The position numbers were made by a program, and so were the translations under genes. Of a DNA stretch of 56,984 nt, positions 46,517 through 55,503 are shown one piece after another. Within the stretch, counting starts at the first letter, position 1. The number at the start of each line of letters is the position of its first letter. Under the pieces are notes generated by a model. It saw nothing but the letters and a program-made list of their open reading frames with translations. It ran no database searches and was not told where the DNA came from. This DNA comes from Opitutales bacterium UBA2995 (GTDB taxonomy: Bacteria; Verrucomicrobiota; Verrucomicrobiia; Opitutales; UBA2995). The stretch lies in the NCBI GenBank assembly GCA_002346535.1, contig DDZZ01000026.1, forward strand, positions 1-56,984, in the 5' to 3' direction.

Positions 46517-46763
46517 GTCTGGGTTTTTTTAATCGCGGAGGGCGCTGGGAACGCAGGGAAATTAAGTTTTAATTTTAAATTTTCGAACGATGTTCTGTGG
46601 CATTGTGCACCCTATAGACCTGTCTCGCCGCAAGTACGAATGCGGAAACGAGCGATTAACTTGATCGCCTTGAAAATTAAGAATTTAGTTCGCCAATTTG
46701 AGTCTTCGAGCAAATGGGTTTGCCCTTTATTATCTAATTACTTTTAGTCGACTTTTTTTACTT

Positions 46764-48704
46764 ATGCCGCAGTGTTTATTCTCTAATAAAAAAGGCCTCA
46801 TTATTGTAGTAAGTCTTATCGGATTGTCGGCGCCATTATCAACGGGTCAGGGCCCAGTATCCGCCAATGGTTTCGGCGTCGTAGGCCGACCGAACATTCT
46901 TTGGCTCACCTCGGAGGACCATTCGGCTTATTGGTTGGGCAGCTTCGGCAACAAGAATGCCCATACGCCTAACCTTGACGGATTAGCCGAACATGGGATT
47001 CGCTATACCAATTTCTTTGCCAATGCCCCGGTATGTGCGGTTGCGCGAACATCCCTCATTTTAGGAACCTATGCACCTCACCTTGGTTTACAGCACATGC
47101 GAAGTGGTTACGAAATTCCGGACTACATACGAACGTATTCTGAGGTGCTCCAGGATGCGGGTTATTACGTCACCAATCGATCAAAGGACGATTTTAATTT
47201 TCCTTATGATAAAAACCAAGTTTGGAGCGATGTTGGACTGCAAGCACATTACAGAAACCGCCCGTACGGATCGTCCTTTTTCTGTATTTTTAATTCCACT
47301 ACGACCCACGAAAGCAGCCTGTTTCCGACAAAATACAAGCGTTACCGTGATGAAGGAATTATTCCGGAAACCACCCGCGTTGATTTTGCCGACGTTGTTC
47401 TGCCAACCTATCTCCCCGACTTGCCAGCCATCCGTGAGGATCACGCAATTTACCATGATGTGATGACCGCAATGGATAAGGAAGTCGGAAAGCTTCTGGC
47501 AGACCTGGAAGCAGATGGCGAGGCTGATAATACAATCATTTTTTATTTTTCTGATCACGGCGGTGTAATACCCAGAGCCAAGCGGTATTTGCAGGACACA
47601 GGAACCAATGTTCCACTGATTGTTTACTTCCCCGAGAAGTGGAAGCACCTCGCGCCAGCTGGACCGGGTTCTGTGATTGACGACCCAGTTTCCTTTATTG
47701 ATTTACCGCCAACGGTTCTAAACCTAGCCGGTGCTGAAGTGCCTGGCCACATGCATGGTACCCCTATTTTCGGTACGGACAGCTCCAGAGGTCCACGATC
47801 TTTGGTTTTCTTGTACGGTCACCGTTTTGATGGCCAGATGCTTAAATTCGAACGTGGTTTAACCGATGGACACTTTCGATATATTCGGAATTTTCATCCT
47901 TTTCGTCCCCAATGCTATCCACACGGATATACGCATGGACAAGCAGCCTGGCAGACCTGGTATGCCGCTTTTAAGGCTGGCGAAACGAATGCTGTCCAAA
48001 GTAGCTATTGGGAGCGCAATCAGCCCGTGGATGCTCTGTTCCATACCGACACGGATCGCTGGGAAGTGAAAAACATGGCAGGGGATCCCGCCTATGCCGA
48101 AAGGTTGGAGTTCATGAAACAGAGTCTGATTCGGCAAATGACTGAAATTCGTGACATCGGTATTATCCCTGAAGGTATGTGGCACGATCTGATGGGCGAA
48201 GGAACCATTTACGATTATGTGAACCGTCCGGATTTTCCTTACGAGGATTTGTTGAACTTAGCATTTAAAGCCACCGATGGCAGTATGGCTTCATTTGCTC
48301 GCTATCAAGTGGCTCTGGCCAGCGACAATCCTATTGAGCGATATTGGGGATTGGTTGGTTGCACGATTCTTGGTAGCGAAGCTAAACCGGCCCTTCTGGC
48401 TATTCGAAGATTGACTAAAGATGAGATGCTAATCAATCGGGTTGCTGCCTATACAGCTCTAAGTCAAATGGGTTGGAAGAAATTTGCAGTAAAAGGAATA
48501 CTCGAATTGTTAAATGGTCCAGTCACGAACATGGCGTTTACGGATGCTATTGATACTTTGGTCGGGCTGGGCGAAGAGAATCAAATCACAGACGCACAGC
48601 TCCAATCTATTCAGGACAAAGTAGCTGCCATCAAGCCTTCCAATCGCAGTATGAGCCTGGTTGCGCAGGCAGCGGACACCTTGTTGAAGGCTCGTAATTT
48701 ATAG
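46764..48704 (+). CDS. Secreted sulfatase with CAVAR motif and C-terminal HEAT-like repeats
   Basis: 646 residues from the ATG at 46764; the frame from a TTG at 46698 adds 22 residues and is less likely. A hydrophobic segment (11-28) ends in STGQG. The metal motif is TSEDH (49-53). Cys91 in CAVAR is the predicted formylglycine precursor with Val in place of Pro. A late SDHGGVIPRAKRY is present. After about residue 500 the chain becomes helical with repeats (LASDNPIERYWGLVGCTILG, INRVAAYTALSQMG), like HEAT repeats. This fused arrangement is known in Verrucomicrobia. Whether the atypical core is matured is uncertain. Confidence 0.88.
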   Translation: MPQCLFSNKKGLIIVVSLIGLSAPLSTGQGPVSANGFGVVGRPNILWLTSEDHSAYWLGSFGNKNAHTPNLDGLAEHGIRYTNFFANAPVCAVARTSLILGTYAPHLGLQHMRSGYEIPDYIRTYSEVLQDAGYYVTNRSKDDFNFPYDKNQVWSDVGLQAHYRNRPYGSSFFCIFNSTTTHESSLFPTKYKRYRDEGIIPETTRVDFADVVLPTYLPDLPAIREDHAIYHDVMTAMDKEVGKLLADLEADGEADNTIIFYFSDHGGVIPRAKRYLQDTGTNVPLIVYFPEKWKHLAPAGPGSVIDDPVSFIDLPPTVLNLAGAEVPGHMHGTPIFGTDSSRGPRSLVFLYGHRFDGQMLKFERGLTDGHFRYIRNFHPFRPQCYPHGYTHGQAAWQTWYAAFKAGETNAVQSSYWERNQPVDALFHTDTDRWEVKNMAGDPAYAERLEFMKQSLIRQMTEIRDIGIIPEGMWHDLMGEGTIYDYVNRPDFPYEDLLNLAFKATDGSMASFARYQVALASDNPIERYWGLVGCTILGSEAKPALLAIRRLTKDEMLINRVAAYTALSQMGWKKFAVKGILELLNGPVTNMAFTDAIDTLVGLGEENQITDAQLQSIQDKVAAIKPSNRSMSLVAQAADTLLKARNL

Positions 48705-48745
48705 GATAGTTTAAATGAATTTCTTTCCCCTAAACTACTAAAATT

Positions 48746-50293
48746 ATGGCACGACAAAAACAACTGCTGACTATTATCGGAATTTTGAGCATTGGATCGG
48801 CAATCTGTGCACAAAGTAGACCAAACATCTTATTTATCTTCACGGACGACCATTGCGAACAGGCATTAAGTGCTTATGATCCTACTCGCATGTCGACACC
48901 TAACATGGATCGGATTGCGAATGAAGGCATGAAGTTCAAGCGTTGTTATGTGACCAATTCAATTTGCGGTCCCAGTAGGGCTGTTATTCAAACAGGATTG
49001 TATAGCCACCTGAACGGGTTCTTCAGGAACGGGAATCGATTTAACGGCGATCAGAGGACTTTCCCCAAAATGCTGCAACAGGCAGGCTACCAGACAGCTG
49101 TTGTCGGTAAGTGGCATCTTTCATCCACTCCAGTGGGATATGATCACTATGATGTGCTCGTGGGTCAGGGGCCTTACTACAATCCTCCCATGATCACTCG
49201 CGGATTTGACGGTGAGCCAGTGACTCTGCCGAATACGGGTTATACCACGGATGTTATCACCGATAAAACCTTGCGTTGGCTTAAGACTTCCAGGGATCCC
49301 AATAAGCCCTTCATGTTGATGTATCAGCACAAGGCTCCCCACCGTGATTGGAAGCCAGGTCCAAAATACCTGAATTGGTTGGACGATGTGACCATACCGG
49401 AACCGGCAACTTTATTTGACGACTATTCCGGTCGCACACAGTCGGCTGCGCTGCAGGCTATGGAAATTAAGACGCACATGAACGCTCGGGACCTCAAGTT
49501 GGAACCACGCGGAAACCTCAACCAAGAGCAATGGACCCACTGGAATGCGGCTTACGAGAAAAAGAATAAGGCTTATCTTGCGCGCCAGAAATCCATGACC
49601 GAAAAAGAAATTATACAATGGAAGTACCAGCGCTACGTGAAAGACTACTTGCGTTGTGTAAAATCTGTAGATGATGGAATCGGTCGCGTCTTGGATTACT
49701 TAGACGAAACCGGCCTCGCGGAGAATACCGTCGTGATTTATTCTTCCGACCAGGGTTGGTACCTCGGGGAGCATGGATGGTTCGACAAACGTTGGATGTA
49801 TGAGGAATCCTTGAAGACACCCTTGCTGGTTCGCTGGCCGGGTGTGATCAAGGGAGGTTCTGTCCGCGATGAAATCGTTTCCAATCTGGACTTTGCTCAA
49901 ACATTCCTGTCATTGGCCAATGTCAAGGTTCCGGAAGATATGCAGGGGCGCAGTCTTGAGCAGCTTTTCCGTGGTATAAATCCGGATAATTGGCGCCAAG
50001 TCTTTTACTATCACTATTATGAAAATCCTGGCGGTCACAACGTCGCACGTCACTACGGCGTAACCGATGGACGTTATAAGCTGATCAGATTCTATCAGTT
50101 GGAAAATGAGGACCTCGACGATTGGGAGCTATTTGACCTCGAAAAGGATCCTGAAGAGTTGAATTCCGTGTATGGACATCCTGAATACGAAAAAATTCAA
50201 AGGCGGAAAATGAATCAGTTGATTCGTTTACGTGATCGGTTTCAGGTTCCTGAAACCGATCCTGTCTTTGAACGGCGAATAAGATACCGTTAA
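48746..50293 (+). CDS. Secreted sulfatase
   Basis: 515 residues with a signal peptide ending near CAQS (about 21-24). Motifs: FTDDH at 32-36, CGPSR with Cys74 as formylglycine precursor, GKWHLS, and SSDQGWYLGEHGWFDKRWMYEE late in the chain, a pattern like glycan and heparan/alginate-type sulfatases. The DRFQVPETDP ending is encoded by a perfect 13-bp palindrome (50234-50261). It begins 42 nt after the preceding sulfatase and is 12 nt before the next, so the three are probably one operon. Substrate unknown. Confidence 0.92.
   Translation: MARQKQLLTIIGILSIGSAICAQSRPNILFIFTDDHCEQALSAYDPTRMSTPNMDRIANEGMKFKRCYVTNSICGPSRAVIQTGLYSHLNGFFRNGNRFNGDQRTFPKMLQQAGYQTAVVGKWHLSSTPVGYDHYDVLVGQGPYYNPPMITRGFDGEPVTLPNTGYTTDVITDKTLRWLKTSRDPNKPFMLMYQHKAPHRDWKPGPKYLNWLDDVTIPEPATLFDDYSGRTQSAALQAMEIKTHMNARDLKLEPRGNLNQEQWTHWNAAYEKKNKAYLARQKSMTEKEIIQWKYQRYVKDYLRCVKSVDDGIGRVLDYLDETGLAENTVVIYSSDQGWYLGEHGWFDKRWMYEESLKTPLLVRWPGVIKGGSVRDEIVSNLDFAQTFLSLANVKVPEDMQGRSLEQLFRGINPDNWRQVFYYHYYENPGGHNVARHYGVTDGRYKLIRFYQLENEDLDDWELFDLEKDPEELNSVYGHPEYEKIQRRKMNQLIRLRDRFQVPETDPVFERRIRYR
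50234..50261. repeat. Perfect 13-bp palindrome inside the sulfatase 3' end
   Basis: GATCGGTTTCAGG (50234-50246) and CCTGAAACCGATC (50249-50261) are perfect inverted repeats with a 2-nt loop. The two arms encode residues of the conserved ending DRFQVPETD, so the hairpin may be partly a by-product of the protein sequence. In mRNA it could slow transcription or protect the transcript. It lies 44 nt before the start of the next sulfatase gene. Confidence 0.6.
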
Positions 50294-50304
50294 CACACAG
50301 AAGT

Positions 50305-51663
50305 ATGCGATTCATAATAATAGCTGCCCTTTTATGTTTGTCAAATTTGATGGCTGCCCAGGCTGAAAGGCCAAACATCCTTATCATATTTACCGATGAT
50401 CAGGGCTTTTACGATGTATCCTATTATAATAAGAAGGACATCGAGACTCCGGCCATTGATGCATTGGTGGATGCGGGGATGCGGTTTGATAACTTTTATG
50501 CGAATTGTCCCGTTTGTTCTCCCACCCGCGCAGCGTTGCTTACCGGTCGTCAACAGGATCTGGTAGGTGTTCAGGGAGTTATTAGAGATCTTCCTCTGAA
50601 TACTTGGGGTTCTTGGGATCCGAACTCAACATCGCTTGCAACAGTTTTGCAGCGCAATGGCTATCACACGGCTTTGGTCGGCAAGTGGCATCTAGGTCTC
50701 GAATCTCCGAATCTTCCGAATGATCGGGGTTTCACTTACTTCAAAGGATTCATCGGTGACATGATGGATGATTACTACCACCACCGTCGGCACGGTCACA
50801 ATTTCATGCGTCTAAACTATTCAAAGATTGATCCGGAAGGACATGCTACCGATTTATTTTCTGAGTGGGCTATTGATTATATTGAAGATACTAAACATCG
50901 CGAAGAACCCTTTTTCCTGTACTTGGCATATAATGCGCCTCACAGCCCAATTCAGCCACCAGAGGAATGGGTGGACAAGGTAATGGCGAGGGAGCCGGAA
51001 ATTAAGGATTTAAGAGCAAAGCTGGTGGCTTTGACTGAGCACATGGATTATGGAATCGGACAGGTGATCGATACTTTGAAGGAGAATGGCCTTTTCGAAA
51101 AAACCCTAATCATTTTTACCAGCGATAACGGAGGATCGATACGCTTTGGCTCTGACAATGGACCCTTGCGTGATCAAAAGGGAACGGTTTATGAAGGGGG
51201 CTTGCGAGTACCCGCTGTGATAACTTGGCCCGATAAAATCCAGGCCGGTTCCTCCAATGCTCACACGGCGATGACTATGGATATTTTTCCGACGATTATG
51301 GATTTATGTGATATCGAATGGGATGGGCCGGTTGATGGCATTAGCTTTGCGCCGGTGCTTTCGGGAGGAACGGTCGATGTATCCAAAAGAGCCATGATCT
51401 TTTCCAGAAGGGAAGGGGGACTTGCATACAACGGTAAGACTATTGAAGCGGTGCGAATAGGAGATTACAAGTTACTCCACAATTCTCCTTACGAACCCTA
51501 CGAGATGTACAACATCGCCAAAGATCCTTACGAAAAAAACAACCTATTAGCAGGGTTAAAACCCAATCATTACGGTAAGGTGCCGCATTTCAATGAACTG
51601 CTTGCTCGATTAGCTAAGCACTTTCAGGACCGCGGAAGTGTGCCTTGGCAACCGCCTCAATAG
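50305..51663 (+). CDS. Secreted sulfatase
   Basis: 452 residues with a signal peptide ending near AQAE (18-21). TDDQGFYDVSYY (30-41), CSPTR with Cys71 as formylglycine precursor, GKWHLG and TSDNGGSIRFGSDNG show a complete active site. The pattern TDDQGFYD/CSPTR/SDNGG is typical of arylsulfatase-A-like members. It is the third sulfatase in the run starting at 46764, 11 nt after the previous gene. No terminator was recognised; the downstream region consists of remnants. Confidence 0.93.
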   Translation: MRFIIIAALLCLSNLMAAQAERPNILIIFTDDQGFYDVSYYNKKDIETPAIDALVDAGMRFDNFYANCPVCSPTRAALLTGRQQDLVGVQGVIRDLPLNTWGSWDPNSTSLATVLQRNGYHTALVGKWHLGLESPNLPNDRGFTYFKGFIGDMMDDYYHHRRHGHNFMRLNYSKIDPEGHATDLFSEWAIDYIEDTKHREEPFFLYLAYNAPHSPIQPPEEWVDKVMAREPEIKDLRAKLVALTEHMDYGIGQVIDTLKENGLFEKTLIIFTSDNGGSIRFGSDNGPLRDQKGTVYEGGLRVPAVITWPDKIQAGSSNAHTAMTMDIFPTIMDLCDIEWDGPVDGISFAPVLSGGTVDVSKRAMIFSRREGGLAYNGKTIEAVRIGDYKLLHNSPYEPYEMYNIAKDPYEKNNLLAGLKPNHYGKVPHFNELLARLAKHFQDRGSVPWQPPQ

Positions 51664-51775
51664 TAATCAGGTGTCAGAGGTCAGGTAATTTGAATTGAAG
51701 ACCATTGACCAATTGTTTTATTAGTTAACTTCGAATTACCCATATAGACGCGAATATACGTTCCGTTTTAGTATA

Positions 51776-51803
51776 TTTGTAGGAACTGCTATAGCTGCGA
51801 TTC
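51776..51803 (+). repeat. REP-like repeat (half element)
   Basis: TTGTAGGAACTGCTATAGCT (51777-51796), followed by GCGATT (to 51802), fits the consensus of the repeat family in this window. The spacer from 51664 to 51879 shows nothing else. Confidence 0.6.
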
Positions 51804-51879
51804 TTAGTTAACGTGCAAGCAATGTATTCTGTTTAACCTTTTGTCAGGTTTGGAACCGTTTAGTTTACTTAGGGTTCTT

Positions 51880-52087
51880 ATAGCACGTCCGAGAGAGTTT
51901 GATGACGTCATGGTTCTTGATCGCGTGATGATTGCGTTTTGGAGCAAGGGTTATCGCAACCTCAGTGAGTGATCTGGAGAAAGCTTCGGGTCTGACACAG
52001 GGCAGCTTTTTAAAGGCATTTAAGGATAAGAAATCACTCTATTTTGAAGCTGTAGCCTATCACCGGGAATATCTGATTGATTATTGA
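51880..52087 (+). pseudogene. TetR-family regulator, N-terminal remnant
   Basis: Starting at 51880 the frame reads ARPREFDDVMVLDRVMIAFW then SKGYRN, a TetR-type N-terminus. The position of the usual start Met is ATA, not ATG. A one-base deletion near 51959 shifts the frame, and the new frame continues TSVSDLEKASGLTQGSF, LKAFKDKKSLYFEAVAYHRE and ends in TGA at 52085-52087. Only the DNA-binding part (about 68 codons) remains; the ligand-binding domain is gone. No target promoter can be assigned. Confidence 0.8.
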
Positions 52088-52176
52088 TAAATCTCATTCT
52101 CGGACAGTTTTCGTTGGCCTGTCAGGGGGCGTTCTTTTTCCAGAATGGATGGAATGGATTCGCCGCTTTTGGCCAT

Positions 52177-52365
52177 TTATTCCAGCAGTTTTCCTTTAAG
52201 ATGATCACAGACCGGTTGACAGGTTGTCCTCGTATCGATGCGAGTGCCATGATCAGCCATCCGATCAAAATTGGGGGTCGAATTAAGTGGATTCCCGTGG
52301 GTTCCGGTTGTGTCCCACCGTTGTTGATCCCTAAAAAAGACGATCAGGTGAGGTCGTTTGCTCAT
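52177..52365 (-). pseudogene. Sulfatase N-terminal remnant
   Basis: The minus-strand frame MSKRPHLIVFFRDQQRWDTT (start at 52365), then PLNSTPNFDRMADHG and TCQPVC, is the first 55 or so residues of a leaderless sulfatase. It breaks exactly at the cysteine of the formylglycine motif and continues as DHLKGKLLE then TAA. The catalytic Cys would have been in a CxPxR core. The fragment converges with the TetR remnant. It has no catalytic half, so it is a dead copy. The rest of the spacer up to 52513 contains nothing recognised. Confidence 0.85.
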
Positions 52366-52513
52366 AGTGTTTTGGAAAGTTTCTTCAGTCTCGGTCAATT
52401 TTCTTTGACTGAAATCAAAACAGTCTAAGACTTATCTAAAAAGCACATTTCTGCTTTTTGCTACCAATTTTCGAAGCTGCCGCCTAGGGGTTCGATTCGT
52501 TTATTTTTCAAAT

Positions 52514-54208
52514 ATGCAACCTCGCCTTATGGCTTATACGATTGGCATTGATTATGGCACGAACTCAGTTCGTAGCATAATAGTTCGTTGCTCTGATGGA
52601 ACAGAAATCGGCACTTCGGTTTTTAATTATCCCAGTGGTGATATGGGTATTTTGCTCGACCCTTCGGATCACAATTTGGCGCGCCAACATCCTGGTGATT
52701 ATGTTGCAGGTTTGGAAAAGAGTATTACCGCGGCTATTGCTGAAGCAAAAGAAGCCGACTCTGAATTCAGTTCCGAAAAAGTAATAGGATTGGGAGTCGA
52801 TTCTACAGGATCCAGTCCGATTCCGGTGGATGAAAATAACCAGGCATTGGCTATTCAGGAACGTTGGAAGGGAAACCTCAATGCGGAGTGCTGGCTTTGG
52901 AAGGACCACACCAGTGTTAATGAGGCAGCTAGCATTACCGACTTGGCTCGGGAACATCGTCCCGAATATGTGGCCAAGTGTGGCAATACCTATTCTTCTG
53001 AGTGGTGGTGGTCTAAACTATGGCATTGTTTGAATGTGGATCCAGAGTTTTTCGATGCTGCCTTTAGCTGGGTTGAATTGTGCGATTGGATTCCTTCTCT
53101 CCTCGCCGGAGTAACTGACCCAAAAGCAGTCAAACGTGGAGTGTGTGCCGCCGGGCATAAAGCGTTCTACGCCGAAGATTGGGGTGGACTTCCGGATAAG
53201 GACTTTCTGGCAATGCTCGATCCCAAATTGTCTAAGTTAAAGGATCGATTGTATGATAAAGCACATGATGCCTCGGAAACCGCAGGGCATCTTTGTCACG
53301 AGTGGGCCGAAAAGCTCGGTTTGCCTCAGGGCATCGCCATAGCCATTGGTGAATTTGATGTGCATTACGGCGCAATCGGCGCCGGCGTTGATGAAGGGAC
53401 ATTGGTGAAAGTGATCGGTACCTCTACCTGTGATTGTGGTGTCGTTCGCGCGGACAAAGAGGTGGCCGACATTCCGGGAATCTGCGGTATCGTGAAAGGG
53501 GCAATTCTACCTGGTTATTTTGGAATCGAGGCCGGACAATCTGCCGTAGGAGATATTTTCGCTTGGTATGTGGAGCGTGTTTTAAAAGGTGGGCCCGAAA
53601 CTCATGCTCGGCTTACCGATGAAGCGTCCCAATTGAAACCTGGAGAAAGTGGTTTATTGGCTTTGGATTGGAATAATGGTAATCGGACCATTCTAGTGGA
53701 TCCGTTACTCTCAGGTCTATTGTTGGGGCAAACTCTCCACACGTCACAAGCCGAGATATACCGGGCATTGATCGAAGCTACCGCGTTTGGAGCGCGTGCT
53801 ATTCTTGAGCGATTAGATGAATATGGTGTTCCCCTGAATCGCGTGGTTTGCGCCGGCGGTATTGCCGAAAAGAATCCCACGCTCATGCAGATTTATGCTG
53901 ATATTACGGGTCGTGAAATGCTTATTTCCGGGTCCTCACAAACCAGTGCCCTGGGATCGGCGGTTAGTGCAGCGGTGGTTGCTGGTTCTAAAAGCGGCGG
54001 TTACGAGGATTTTGCGACTGCCCAGGCTGCGATGACTCAACTAAAAGACGAATCCTACAAACCAAACCCCGAATCCCAAGCTGTTTACAATGAGCTATAC
54101 GCAGAGTATCGCAAATTGCATGACGCCTTCGGTGGTGTTCAAAGCTTAGATCTTGGTCCGGTCATGAAGCGCGTTCTGGAAATTAAGGAAAAGGTACGGA
54201 AAGGGTAG
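52514..54208 (+). CDS. araB: Ribulokinase
   Basis: 564 residues. Phosphorylates L-ribulose to L-ribulose 5-phosphate. N-terminal FGGY signature with TIGIDYGTNSVRSII, VDSTGSSPIPVDE, the substrate region CWLWKDHTS, and IGEFDVHYGAIGAG. The C-terminal ATP-binding lobe has ATAFGARAILERLDEYG and VCAGGIAEKNPTLMQIYAD. Length matches AraB (about 560). An ATG five codons later (52529) directly before AYTIGIDYG is a possible alternative start. The next gene, araA, survives only as a remnant 6 nt downstream, and araD follows. Confidence 0.94.
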   Translation: MQPRLMAYTIGIDYGTNSVRSIIVRCSDGTEIGTSVFNYPSGDMGILLDPSDHNLARQHPGDYVAGLEKSITAAIAEAKEADSEFSSEKVIGLGVDSTGSSPIPVDENNQALAIQERWKGNLNAECWLWKDHTSVNEAASITDLAREHRPEYVAKCGNTYSSEWWWSKLWHCLNVDPEFFDAAFSWVELCDWIPSLLAGVTDPKAVKRGVCAAGHKAFYAEDWGGLPDKDFLAMLDPKLSKLKDRLYDKAHDASETAGHLCHEWAEKLGLPQGIAIAIGEFDVHYGAIGAGVDEGTLVKVIGTSTCDCGVVRADKEVADIPGICGIVKGAILPGYFGIEAGQSAVGDIFAWYVERVLKGGPETHARLTDEASQLKPGESGLLALDWNNGNRTILVDPLLSGLLLGQTLHTSQAEIYRALIEATAFGARAILERLDEYGVPLNRVVCAGGIAEKNPTLMQIYADITGREMLISGSSQTSALGSAVSAAVVAGSKSGGYEDFATAQAAMTQLKDESYKPNPESQAVYNELYAEYRKLHDAFGGVQSLDLGPVMKRVLEIKEKVRKG

Positions 54209-54214
54209 GCGCAA

Positions 54215-54400
54215 ATGAACCTTTACGATTTCTAATCAGGAGATTTGGTTCGTCACAGGCAGCCAGCACATGTATGGACCAGAAGCTTTAAAGCAGGTTG
54301 GGAAAAACTCTCAGGAAGTTGCTGGAGCATCGATGCTTCGGATTTTATTCCGGTAAAAGTGATTTACAAAACCATTGTTGAAACACCGGCTCATTTGTGA
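54215..54400 (+). pseudogene. araA: L-arabinose isomerase (araA), N-terminal remnant
   Basis: The frame begins at 54215 as MNLYDF and stops at TAA. A shifted frame then reads QEIWFVTGSQHMYGPEALKQ, the AraA N-terminus, and a second shift reads ASDFIPVKVIYKTIVETPAH and ends in TGA at 54398-54400. Only about 60 codons of an approximately 500-codon gene remain. The position between araB and araD is the standard one. The isomerase activity needed for L-arabinose use is therefore missing from this operon. Confidence 0.88.
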
Positions 54401-54415
54401 ATCCTCTTGTGTTCT

Positions 54416-54442
54416 GATCGCGGTTAAAATCGCTCCTACAAA
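54416..54442 (-). repeat. REP-like repeat copy after the araA remnant
   Basis: On the minus strand the sequence TTTGTAGGAGCGATTTTAAC (54442-54423), continuing CGCGATC to 54416, fits the window's repeat family. It starts 16 nt after the araA remnant and lies in the 54401-54580 spacer before araD. That the repeat marks the deletion point is an inference. Confidence 0.6.
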
Positions 54443-54580
54443 TTTAAACTACAGAAAGCACAAGAAACACAAAAGGTGACAGCCCTCTATTTTTCTGCCA
54501 CTATTGGCAGTTATGATTGATAGAATCATTAATTTATTTTTGCCATTTCTGCTTTTTGTGGTTCCAAATTTTTTCCTGTA

Positions 54581-55318
54581 ATGAGTGATAATTTTTTATC
54601 TCTTCGTCAAGAATGCTGTAGGGCAAATCAGCAACTGCCCAAGCTTGGAATCGTGGACATCACTTTCGGTAACGTGAGCGTGGGTGATACCGTTGCAGGT
54701 GTAATGGCCATCAAGCCAAGTGGTGTAGATTATGCGGATATAACGTCCCAGGATATTTGTGTGGTGGACATGAACGCAAAGCCGGATGATTCCTTTAATT
54801 TGGATCTGAAAAAAGCGAAACTATTCGGATCCTTGAGGCCGAGTTCCGATACGCCTACTCATCTGCGGTTATTTCAGGCCTTTCCTCATATTCGCTCGGT
54901 TGTCCACACCCATTCTCGAAATGCGACCGCATTTGCACAAGCTGGACGCAGCATACCTTGTATGGGAACAACTCATGCCGATTATTTTTACGGTGAAGTT
55001 CCTGTGACGCGCCGAATGACTCCAGAGGAAATTAGCCGCCATTATGAATGGGAAACCGGAAACTTAATTGTCGAAACTTTTCGGGATAGAGATCCAGAGC
55101 AAATGAATGCTGTGCTTCTCAACGGTCATGCACCCTTTGTTTGGAGTTCCAGCAGTGAAAAGGCTTTGGAGACCGCATGTGCATTAGAAGTAATTGCCGA
55201 GATGACATGGAAAAACATGGGCATCAATCCCGCGTCGGAAACATTGTCTAAGGCACAACTGGAAAAGCACTACTTCCGCAAACATGGGGAAGGCGCTTAT
55301 TACGGGCAGAAGGATTAG
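54581..55318 (+). CDS. araD: L-ribulose-5-phosphate 4-epimerase
   Basis: 245 residues. Converts L-ribulose 5-phosphate to D-xylulose 5-phosphate. The class II aldolase fold is shown by FGNVSVGD near the N-terminus, LRPSSDTPTHLRLF, the zinc ligands in VVHTHSRNATAFAQAG (two His), and the later His in LNGHAPFVW. TTHADYFYGEVPVTR is characteristic of AraD. A little longer than E. coli AraD (231). It completes araB-(araA lost)-araD, and could also serve L-ribulose or L-xylulose use. Confidence 0.93.
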   Translation: MSDNFLSLRQECCRANQQLPKLGIVDITFGNVSVGDTVAGVMAIKPSGVDYADITSQDICVVDMNAKPDDSFNLDLKKAKLFGSLRPSSDTPTHLRLFQAFPHIRSVVHTHSRNATAFAQAGRSIPCMGTTHADYFYGEVPVTRRMTPEEISRHYEWETGNLIVETFRDRDPEQMNAVLLNGHAPFVWSSSSEKALETACALEVIAEMTWKNMGINPASETLSKAQLEKHYFRKHGEGAYYGQKD

Positions 55319-55390
55319 ATATTTCCCATGTTCTTACCTAGCCTTCTCCTAGAGACTGCGGCGCGGCTTAGCAGCATGGCTAGCTTGCAG

Positions 55391-55413
55391 TAACGGCTAA
55401 AAGCCGCGATTCC
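55391..55413 (+). repeat. REP-like half element after araD
   Basis: TAACGGCTAAAAGCCGCGAT, followed by TCC, keeps the inner GGCTAAAAGCC stem and the terminal GCGATT of the window's repeat family. It lacks the GTAGGAG half, so it is a partial copy. Confidence 0.4.
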
Positions 55414-55503
55414 TTTAATTGAATTACTGGGCTGGAAACCTATGTCTTGCCTCTTTAAGAGAATGGCCCAATCTTCATTGGAATCGGATGATAGATTACC
55501 TAA

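Noticed and set aside
46533..46560. GCGGAGGGCGCTGGGAACGC segment considered as another repeat copy
   Set aside because: It lacks the GTAGGAG...GCGATT pattern, and a single occurrence cannot be called a repeat.
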